Shown piece after piece: positions 57,755 to 64,000 of a stretch of 64,000 bases of DNA (positions are counted from its first letter, which is position 1; each line of letters starts with the position of its first letter). Made by a program: the position numbers and the translations under genes. The notes under the pieces were generated by a model. That model was not told where the DNA came from. It saw only the letters and a list, made by a program, of their open reading frames with translations, and searched no databases. Source of the stretch: Arthrobacter_J sp038199985 (GTDB lineage Bacteria; Actinomycetota; Actinomycetes; Actinomycetales; Micrococcaceae); contig JBBPYK010000091.1 of NCBI GenBank assembly GCA_038199985.1, forward strand, positions 53,295 to 117,294. Direction: 5' to 3'.

Positions 57755-57832
57755 GGGACCAGTGAACCAGAAATCGCGCGGCTGACACTAGTGCGTGCAT
57801 CACACTTCGACCTGGCCGAAGTCACCCCGTAC

Positions 57833-57887
57833 CTGCGAGATCACCCCGCACACCGCAGTTTTAGCGGGTAGGGGGTGATCTCGGCAG
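57833..57887 (-). terminator. Terminator/attenuator between serS and the Cof gene
   Basis: 15-bp stem with one bulge (57833-57847 with 57872-57887) around a smaller CCGC/GCGG stem. It lies just after the serS stop in the leftward direction and before the Cof-type gene. Confidence 0.6.
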
Positions 57888-57897
57888 GAAAGTTTGA

Positions 57898-59184
57898 CTA
57901 GAGGACTGGTAGGACTTCCAGACCGCCGAGATATGGACGCAAGGCCGCAGGGACGTTGACTGAGCCGTCCGCGTTTTGGTGGTGCTCGAGGATCGCAACG
58001 ATCCAGCGGGTTGTAGCCAGGGTTCCGTTGAGCGTAGCTACAGCGCGAGTTCCACCCTTGCTGCCGTCGTCCTTCGAAACTCGTTCGCGGATGTTCAGTC
58101 GGCGCGCCTGAAAGGTGGTGCAGCTGGAGGTAGATGTGAGTTCGCGGAACGCGTTCTGGGTGGGGACCCATGCCTCGCAGTCGTACTTTCGGGCAGCGGA
58201 CATCCCCAGATCGCCGGCAGCTGTATGAATCACGCGGTACGGCAATTCCACCTTGGCCAGCATCTCTTCTTCCCATGCGAGCATGCGCAGGTGCTCCGCG
58301 CCGGAATCCTCCGCGGCAATGTACGAGAACATCTCCACTTTGTTGAACTGATGCACGCGGATGATGCCACGGGTGTCCTTACCGTGAGATCCTGCCTCGC
58401 GTCGATAGCAAGAGGACCAGCCGGCGTAGCGTGTGGGCCCGGCGGACACGTCGATGATTTCGTCCGAGTGATACCCCGCCAGTGGCACTTCTGAAGTCCC
58501 AACAAGGTAAAGGTCGTCCTCGGCAAGACGGTAGATCTCGGCATCGTGTGCCACATCGAACCCGGTGCCCTGCATGGTTTCGGGACGCACAAGGGTTGGG
58601 GTGATCATTGGGGTGAAGCCGGCGGCAATGGCCTGCTCCATGGCCATGTTCAGCAGGGCCAGTTCCAGACGGGCTCCAACGCCCTTTAAAAAGTAAAAAC
58701 GTGAACCGGAGACCTTGGCGCCGCGCTCCATGTCAATAGCGCCCAGGAGTTCACCGATCTCGAGATGATCACGCGGCTCGAATCCCTCCGTCGCAAAGTC
58801 CCGGGGAGTTCCCACGGTCTTGACGACGTCGAAGTCATCTTCACCACCTGAAGGCACCCCTTCCTCAATGAGGTTGGGCAGGCTCCGCACGAGCGCCTCC
58901 TGCTCTGCCTTCAGCGACTCTGCACGCGCGCCCTCGACTTTGACCGAAGCAGCAAGTTCTTTGACTGATGCCAGCAGTTCCTGCTTCTCATCACCCGTGG
59001 ACGCAGCGACTTTCTTGCCGAATGCATTCTGCTCAGCCCGCAGAGATTCGTGCCGGTTGATCGCTTCACGGCGTAGCGTGTCAGCCGAGATGATCTGATC
59101 CACCAACGACTCGTCGGCACGTCGTGCGCGCTGGGACTGACGGTATTTTTCCGGGCTCTCGCGGAGGTCATTGATGTCGATCAC
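57898..59184 (-). CDS. serS: Seryl-tRNA synthetase
   Basis: 428 residues. N-terminal coiled-coil arm (ESLRAEQNAFGKKVAASTGDEKQELLASVKEL region, about residues 40-100), class II catalytic core with TSEVPLAGYHSDEIID, CYRREAGSHGKDTRGIIRVHQF (motif 2) and LNGTLATTRWIVAILEHHQNADG (motif 3). Complete and ordinary. Confidence 0.97.
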   Translation of the reverse strand: MIDINDLRESPEKYRQSQRARRADESLVDQIISADTLRREAINRHESLRAEQNAFGKKVAASTGDEKQELLASVKELAASVKVEGARAESLKAEQEALVRSLPNLIEEGVPSGGEDDFDVVKTVGTPRDFATEGFEPRDHLEIGELLGAIDMERGAKVSGSRFYFLKGVGARLELALLNMAMEQAIAAGFTPMITPTLVRPETMQGTGFDVAHDAEIYRLAEDDLYLVGTSEVPLAGYHSDEIIDVSAGPTRYAGWSSCYRREAGSHGKDTRGIIRVHQFNKVEMFSYIAAEDSGAEHLRMLAWEEEMLAKVELPYRVIHTAAGDLGMSAARKYDCEAWVPTQNAFRELTSTSSCTTFQARRLNIRERVSKDDGSKGGTRAVATLNGTLATTRWIVAILEHHQNADGSVNVPAALRPYLGGLEVLPVL

Positions 59185-59249
59185 CCACCAAGACTACAGA
59201 AGAACGACGGCGAATCACGTGCCCCGTGAACTGTAGGCTGGGAAGCACT

Positions 59250-60302
59250 ATGACCTCTGTATCTGTGCTTGTGCCAGTGATAGCCACAGTGCTGCTACTG
59301 CTCGCCGCGGTCGTGGTCGCCGTCGTGCTGATCCGACGCCGTCGGACCCGGCTGGCAATCGCCGCAATCCCGGTGACGTCCAGCCGCGGTCATCAGCGGG
59401 TTGCCTTTATTGTTAACCCCATCAAATTCAATGCGGAAAAGGCACGCACGATCGTAGCCGAGGAATGCCGGGCCGCCGGCTGGGACCCACCCGTAGTCCT
59501 TGAAACTACCGTCGAGAATCCGGGTTGCTCGCAAGCTCGGCGGGCGATGGAGCTCCGGTGCGACGTCGTATTGGTTGGTGGTGGCGACGGCACCGTGCGC
59601 GTTGTTGGGCAAGAATTGGCACACTCTGGAACGCCGATGGGTGTGGTCCCGCTGGGGACCGGGAATCTGCTGGCCAGAAACCTGGACTTGAATGTTGCGG
59701 AATTGCATCAGAACATCCGCATGGCTCTCCACGGGACCGAACGACGTATCGACATGGCACGGATCCAACTCGTGAACAGGGAAACAGGAGCCCACTCAAA
59801 GCACGGCTTCCTGGTGATAGGCGGAATCGGGTTCGACGCGAAAGTAGTGTCAGAGACACGAGACGAACTCAAACGTAGCGTTGGGTGGCTCGCGTACAGC
59901 GAATCTGGTCTGCGCAACCTTCCCGGCCGCCGCAAACGGGTGTCGATCAGTATCGACGACGGCCCGGAGCAGGTACGCAAAGTGCGAAGCGTTCTCTTCG
60001 TCAATTGCGGCAGGTTGCCCGGTGGCGTGGACTTCATTCCGAATGCCGTGCTCGATGACGGGACGCTAGACATTGTGATCGTCAGCCCCAGAACGCCGGT
60101 CGGCTGGGCGTGGATGGCCGGAAAAGTTGTTTTCCGCCATCCACGGCCCATACCTGTCATGGAGCTGCATCCAGCTCGTAAAGTACGAATTTCCGTTTCC
60201 GAGCCCCTTGCTACGCAGCTCGACGGCGACCCCATGGGAGCCGTGACGTCGCTCAGTGTAGAGGTTGAAGCCGGTGCGCTATTGGTGCGCGGGGCTAGTT
60301 AA
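59250..60302 (+). CDS. Diacylglycerol/sphingosine kinase-like lipid kinase
   Basis: 350 residues. An N-terminal membrane helix (VPVIATVLLLLAAVVVAVVL) with a basic stop, then the DAGK catalytic domain: VAFIVNPIKFNAEKA, VVLVGGGDGTVRVVGQELA, VVPLGTGNLLARNLDL (GGDGT and GTGN motifs). C-terminal beta domain SVLFVNCGRLPGGVDFIPNAVLDDGTLDIVIV. Phosphorylates a lipid at the membrane; substrate unknown. ATG 59250 has GGAAG upstream. Confidence 0.88.
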   Translation: MTSVSVLVPVIATVLLLLAAVVVAVVLIRRRRTRLAIAAIPVTSSRGHQRVAFIVNPIKFNAEKARTIVAEECRAAGWDPPVVLETTVENPGCSQARRAMELRCDVVLVGGGDGTVRVVGQELAHSGTPMGVVPLGTGNLLARNLDLNVAELHQNIRMALHGTERRIDMARIQLVNRETGAHSKHGFLVIGGIGFDAKVVSETRDELKRSVGWLAYSESGLRNLPGRRKRVSISIDDGPEQVRKVRSVLFVNCGRLPGGVDFIPNAVLDDGTLDIVIVSPRTPVGWAWMAGKVVFRHPRPIPVMELHPARKVRISVSEPLATQLDGDPMGAVTSLSVEVEAGALLVRGAS

Positions 60303-60304
60303 CC

Positions 60305-60571
60305 CTACTTCTCGTCGCCCGAGCTTTCCTCGTCGTGGTCCGTGTACCCGCCGGGATGATTCCGGTCCTGGTGGCTCGTGTAGCCCTGAGAACTGTCAGC
60401 TTTGTCCTGCTCGCCCTCGGGCGCGTTCGCCTTGGACTGCTCCTCGATGAGCTGCTGCTCTTCGCCAAAGCGCAGGTCATTTCCCTGATCACCGGCATCG
60501 CCACGCCACTCGGAATCGGCGGTGGCTCCTTCGCCTGGCTTGCGGGGGTCGGTGTTTTCCTGTTCCGTCAT
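60305..60571 (-). CDS. Small hydrophilic disordered protein
   Basis: 88 residues, no hydrophobic segment, very rich in Glu/Asp/Gln/Gly (GDAGDQGNDLRFGEEQQLIEE; QGYTSHQDRNHPGGYTDHDEE). I know no family. An excellent GAGGAGG site before ATG 60571 supports translation. It abuts the convergent lipid kinase gene. Confidence 0.6.
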   Translation of the reverse strand: MTEQENTDPRKPGEGATADSEWRGDAGDQGNDLRFGEEQQLIEEQSKANAPEGEQDKADSSQGYTSHQDRNHPGGYTDHDEESSGDEK

Positions 60572-60650
60572 GATGATGCCTCCTCGAGATGAGATGCGCG
60601 GTAGGCCGCGTTATGGAAAGCCTAATGATGAATGGGGTTGGTGGAAAGCC

Positions 60651-61625
60651 TCACCCGTTCAGAAGGTCCTGAACAGCCCGTTCTGAAGCAGAAATTCCAC
60701 AGGTTTCGATCGCCTCACCCCTCATGAACAGTTCGACAAGCCTCGGGTCAACGTAGGAACTACGGACGACGGCCGGCGTGTTGCCGAGGTGTTCAGCTAC
60801 GGTTTTCATCATGTCGGTGACGGCTTTGCGCCGGGCAGTGTCGCTCGAAGCACCAGCGTCTGCGCGCGCGAGTTCCATGGCAGCTGAAACGGTTGCCTGC
60901 CAGGTTCGGAAATCTTTCGCGGTGTAGTCCCCACCCGTTACTTGTCGCAGGAATTCGTTGAGTTGGTTGCCATCCACGCTGTGCCAAGCGCCGTCGTCGT
61001 CCTTATAGGACAGAACTCGCTCCTCGGCGTTGCGACGGAGCATCGGCTTGAGTGCCTGAGCCAAGTCCTCGTCCTCCAAGGTGATTTGCCACTGTTGACC
61101 GCTTTTACCGGGGAAGTTGAACTCGATGCTGTTGCCTCGGACTTTGACGTGTTTGCCAAGGAGCGTAGTTACCCCAAAGGAGCCATTGGCTTGCGCGTAC
61201 TGAGCGGAGCCAATCCTGAGCGCCCCCGAGTCGACAATGCGCAGGGCGGCAGCAAAGGCGCGTTCCCGGGTAATCCCGTCGGCTCGCAAGTGACGGGTGA
61301 TGGTTCGTCGAGCGGACGGCAGGGTCCCCGCGAACTCGAGCGCCCTGTCAAACTTTTCGCGGTCCTTGGTCTCGCGCCACTTCTGGTGGTACATGTACTG
61401 GCGACGGCCAGCCGCGTCCGTCCCCAGCGCCTGGACGTGATCGTTGGCATGGGTAGCTAGCCAGACGTCTTTCCAAGCTGGCGGTACCACAAGATCCTTG
61501 AGCCGTTGGAGTGTTTCGGGATCACTGATGGTCTCGCCGTTCTCGTCCGTATAGCTGAAACCCTTACCTCTGCGACGTCGACTGATGCCTGGTTTATCTA
61601 CGGCACTGCGGCGCAGTCTCGGCAT
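60651..61625 (-). CDS. DNA topoisomerase IB
   Basis: 324 residues, poxvirus/bacterial type IB: VPPAWKDVWLATHANDHVQALGTDAAGRRQYMYHQ pattern at the N-terminus, RYW-type catalytic region with ITLEDEDLAQALK, FLRQVTGGDYTAKDFRTW, and active-site Tyr in VVRSSYVDPRLVELFM. Relaxes supercoils without ATP. ATG 61625 has GGGGTGG upstream; GTG 61631 is two codons earlier. Confidence 0.92.
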   Translation of the reverse strand: MPRLRRSAVDKPGISRRRRGKGFSYTDENGETISDPETLQRLKDLVVPPAWKDVWLATHANDHVQALGTDAAGRRQYMYHQKWRETKDREKFDRALEFAGTLPSARRTITRHLRADGITRERAFAAALRIVDSGALRIGSAQYAQANGSFGVTTLLGKHVKVRGNSIEFNFPGKSGQQWQITLEDEDLAQALKPMLRRNAEERVLSYKDDDGAWHSVDGNQLNEFLRQVTGGDYTAKDFRTWQATVSAAMELARADAGASSDTARRKAVTDMMKTVAEHLGNTPAVVRSSYVDPRLVELFMRGEAIETCGISASERAVQDLLNG

Positions 61626-61691
61626 GGCCACCCCATTTCGTCAGTAGAGCTCAATCTGATTACTAAGCCTACTGATTGGGCGGGTTTCGGA

Positions 61692-62618
61692 CTACTGATT
61701 CCCGGTGATTTGATTCACCCAGTGATCTGCTGATTCGAAAGCGTCATCTGCCGTATGGGCTGCCACCAGATATTCCGAACGGTCCGCCCGTGCATAGGAC
61801 CCCAGAAAACGCAACCCCGGACTGAGGCGGTGAAGTCCGCGCAGCGCATCCGCAACGCGCGCATCAGCAACGTGCCCTTCCGCATCGATACTGAAGAAAT
61901 AGTCCCCGAGGAACGCCCCTGTTGGACGCGACTCGATCCGGCTCAGGTTCACACCACGCGTGCCGAACTGGTCCAGAATGTCCATCAGAGCACCCGGCCG
62001 GTCCTCCGGCAATGGGATGACGACGGTGGTCTTGTCCACGCCCGTTGGTGTTGGGAGTTGGCCTGGCCGCTCGAGCAGGATGAATCGCGTCACGGCGTCG
62101 GGCACGTCCGCAATATTGTCGGCCAGTACTGTGAGTCCGCGAGCGCGGGCCACCAGTGGGGAGCAGATGGCTGCGTCGTATTCCGCACCGCTTTCCAATA
62201 GTCCGACGGCGGCTGCTGCCGTGGACGTTCCCGGGACATATTCTGCTGTTGGAATATTCGATTGTGCCCATCGTCGGCATTGTGCCCAGGCATGGCCGTG
62301 CGTGGAAACAGACCCCACGTCCGTCAGTGGCATGTCCCGCGCAGCAACCAGTACAAAGCTGATCGGAACTAAGACTTCGCGAATGATGCGTAGCTCTTCG
62401 CCCGTTGCAATCGCGTCGAGGGTGGCTGTTACACCACCCTCCACTGAATTCTCAACCGGCACCATTGCGGCGTCGGCCTCCCCGGAGCGGACCAGATCCA
62501 GTGCAGCGTTGACGTTTGACGCTGGAATCCTCGTGGCCGTATCCGCACCCGGAATCTGCAGGAGCGCGGCCTCAGTGAACGTTCCCTCCGGGCCCAGAAA
62601 AGCGTAGCGCGGCGTCAT
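61692..62618 (-). CDS. pheA: Prephenate dehydratase
   Basis: 308 residues. Last committed step to phenylalanine. RYAFLGPEGTFTEAALLQIPG, AAMVPVENSVEGGVTATLD, and TRFILLERPG in the dehydratase domain; a C-terminal ACT regulatory domain (ALMDILDQFGTRGVNLSRIESRP) for phenylalanine feedback. ATG overlaps the rhodanese stop by 4 bases. Confidence 0.95.
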   Translation of the reverse strand: MTPRYAFLGPEGTFTEAALLQIPGADTATRIPASNVNAALDLVRSGEADAAMVPVENSVEGGVTATLDAIATGEELRIIREVLVPISFVLVAARDMPLTDVGSVSTHGHAWAQCRRWAQSNIPTAEYVPGTSTAAAAVGLLESGAEYDAAICSPLVARARGLTVLADNIADVPDAVTRFILLERPGQLPTPTGVDKTTVVIPLPEDRPGALMDILDQFGTRGVNLSRIESRPTGAFLGDYFFSIDAEGHVADARVADALRGLHRLSPGLRFLGSYARADRSEYLVAAHTADDAFESADHWVNQITGNQ

Positions 62619-62941
62619 CGGACGGTCGGGTCCTGACCATTGTCGGACTCCATAGGCTTCCCTGCTTCAAGCCACGCACCTGTCCCGCCCTCTACGTTGA
62701 CCGCCGAATACCCATGGGAATTCAGCCACTGTGCGACCAGCAGGGAGCGGCCACCGCTGCGGCAGATCACGTGTAGGTCCTCATCAGGGTTCAGCTCATC
62801 CAGACGCTCGGGGATCTGATCCTTGGGGATGTGCACTGCCCCTTTGGCGTGCCCGGCTTCCCACTCATAGTCCTCGCGTACATCAAGGATCTTGGCGTCC
62901 TCGCCGATGCTGTCCACTGATACGTTCTCTACGTCGCTCAT
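62615..62941 (-). CDS. Rhodanese-like domain protein
   Basis: 108 residues. DVREDYEWEAGHAKGAVHIP and active-site loop HVICRSGGRSLLVAQWL with catalytic Cys, typical of single-domain rhodaneses that handle sulfane sulfur. Translationally coupled to pheA in an unusual partnership. ATG 62941. Confidence 0.93.
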   Translation of the reverse strand: MSDVENVSVDSIGEDAKILDVREDYEWEAGHAKGAVHIPKDQIPERLDELNPDEDLHVICRSGGRSLLVAQWLNSHGYSAVNVEGGTGAWLEAGKPMESDNGQDPTVR

Positions 62942-63077
62942 ACTGCTCTCCCTTGGTCTCGCCTGTATTCCGCCGGTCGTTGGAAAGGTGCTCCAAGCCT
63001 ATAGTGGGAAGCAGCTGCCAGGCACGTTTCTGCACGTCGGCACACAGCGCCCAAAGCCCTAAAGCGAGAGGACCCGC

Positions 63078-64000
63078 ATGACTGAGATCCACGAACTCAC
63101 TGCGCTCCAGCAGCGAGATGCTGTTGCCGCGCGTGAACTCAGCGCCCGCGATCTCACCGAGCACTATCTGGGGCGCATCCACAGCCTGAATCCTGAGTTA
63201 GGCGCATTTATCACTGTCACCGCGGAGACCGCGTTATCGGAGGCCGCTGCAGCCGATGAACGGCAGTCCGCCGGAGAACCACTGCCCCTTCTGCACGGCC
63301 TGCCGCTTGCGCACAAGGACCTGACCGACGTTGCCGGGGTTAAGACCACGCACGGTTCCGCCGCCGTCGACCACCTCATAGCCGAAGCCGATGCACCGTT
63401 AGTCTCCCTCCTGCGACGGTCCGGGGCCATCAGCCTCGGCAAAACGCAGGTCCCCGAATTTGGTCTCAGCTGCTACAGCGAAAACGCTATTGCCGCTCCA
63501 GCACGCAATCCTCTGGATGTCTCGTTGAGTCCCGGCGGATCCTCGGGCGGGAGCGCCGCCGCGGTGGCGGCGGGAATGCTCCCCTTTGCACCCGGAACCG
63601 ACGGCGGCGGATCAGTGCGGATTCCAGCATCAGCCACCGGGCTGATCGGCCTGAAGCCCAATCGCGGCAGAGTGCCGGGTGGTTCCGGGCAATCCGATCT
63701 TGGCCAGTTCGTCGTCGCCGGACCACTCGCCAGGACAACTGCCGACGCAGCACTTCTGCTGGACGCCATGGTGGACGCACCGAACTTTCACGCCACCAGC
63801 GCAGCCCGCGAGGGGCATGGCACCTTCCTCGGCGCTCTTCTCGAATCAGGAAACACTCCAGAGATAAAACTTCGCGTCGGTGTCAGCACCACATCCCCCT
63901 TCGACAGTGCCATGGACATCACACTCGACGAAGCGGCCAGAACCGCGCTGGACATCGGTGCGAAGGCCCTCAGCGCCGTCGGGCATGACGTCGGCGAGGC
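63078..64000 (+). CDS. Amidase (partial, C-terminus outside window)
   Basis: The first 307 residues of an amidase-signature enzyme. MTEIHELTALQQRDAVAARELSA-type N-terminus; catalytic triad Lys in LPLAHKDLTDVAG, cis-Ser in LSPGGSSGGSAAAVAAG, and nucleophile Ser in GTDGGGSVRIPAS. Related to GatA but in a single-gene context, so it is probably a stand-alone amidase of unknown substrate. AGAGGACC precedes ATG 63078. It is cut by the window end. Confidence 0.9.
   Translation, partial: MTEIHELTALQQRDAVAARELSARDLTEHYLGRIHSLNPELGAFITVTAETALSEAAAADERQSAGEPLPLLHGLPLAHKDLTDVAGVKTTHGSAAVDHLIAEADAPLVSLLRRSGAISLGKTQVPEFGLSCYSENAIAAPARNPLDVSLSPGGSSGGSAAAVAAGMLPFAPGTDGGGSVRIPASATGLIGLKPNRGRVPGGSGQSDLGQFVVAGPLARTTADAALLLDAMVDAPNFHATSAAREGHGTFLGALLESGNTPEIKLRVGVSTTSPFDSAMDITLDEAARTALDIGAKALSAVGHDVGE

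Noticed and set aside
1..64000. CRISPR arrays, insertion sequences, prophage, rRNA, origin of replication, T-box or other known riboswitch
   Set aside because: Looked for repeats, transposase or integrase motifs and conserved leader motifs; none found.

Overview
This 64 kb window is a chromosomal segment from a moderately high-GC actinobacterium, most likely a member of the Micrococcaceae (Arthrobacter-like). The reasons are the Lsr2 nucleoid protein, the ClpC-Lsr2-small membrane protein-LysS-PanC-DUF2520-PH-DUF3180-FolK/B/P/E-FtsH-Hpt-TilS gene order, the zinc metalloprotease/DacB pair, the DRTGG-type Pta, many GTG starts and several apparently leaderless promoters. The genus is an inference. 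I see no rRNA, insertion sequence, prophage or CRISPR array; the only confident RNA gene is one tRNA-Lys.

Layout. 1-5.2 kb: a partial CNNM/CBS (hemolysin-type) membrane protein, the pta-ackA acetate operon, then decayed genes (a zinc alcohol dehydrogenase in three frames, and N-terminal scraps resembling a response regulator and a GAF histidine kinase). 5.2-12.8 kb: a PPOX-like flavoprotein with a strong palindrome at its promoter, a DoxX-like protein, a GH15 enzyme, a glycerophosphodiesterase, DUF445, stress membrane proteins and a truncated PTS enzyme I-like protein without its active-site histidine. 13-21.7 kb: an HTH protein/7TM protein pair, a glutaminase-STAS-cNMP fusion, type II NADH dehydrogenase, tRNA-Lys, a substrate-binding/VWA protein and an unknown protein.

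21.7-27.7 kb is a phosphate region: a DUF47 regulator plus low-affinity Pit transporter behind a highly structured leader, facing the high-affinity pstSCAB operon, which has a PhoP-like box upstream of pstS. 27.8-33.3 kb holds FUSC, radA-disA (DNA repair and c-di-AMP) and mutY. 33.3-39.8 kb holds two small hydrophilic stress proteins sharing an N-terminus, an ArgA-type acetyltransferase, an S9 peptidase, clpC and lsr2.

39.9-54.8 kb is one long leftward block: zinc metalloprotease, tilS, hpt, ftsH, folE-P-B-K, DUF3180, two PH-domain proteins, a DUF2520 reductase, panC, lysS. Most junctions overlap or nearly abut, so transcription and translation are probably coupled; dacB lies just upstream. 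It joins folate, pantothenate, purine salvage, tRNA charging/modification and membrane proteolysis. 54.9-64 kb: ppa, a SatD-like HTH protein, two overlapping convergent HAD genes, serS, a lipid kinase-like protein, topoisomerase IB, rhodanese-pheA and a partial amidase.

Most of the window is ordinary core genome. The parts most worth a second look are the relic hypoxia-type island with its intact operator at -42.5, the structured DUF47/pit leader, the hairpin that buries the start codon of the first gene, the His-less EI-like protein and the HTH/7TM pair.
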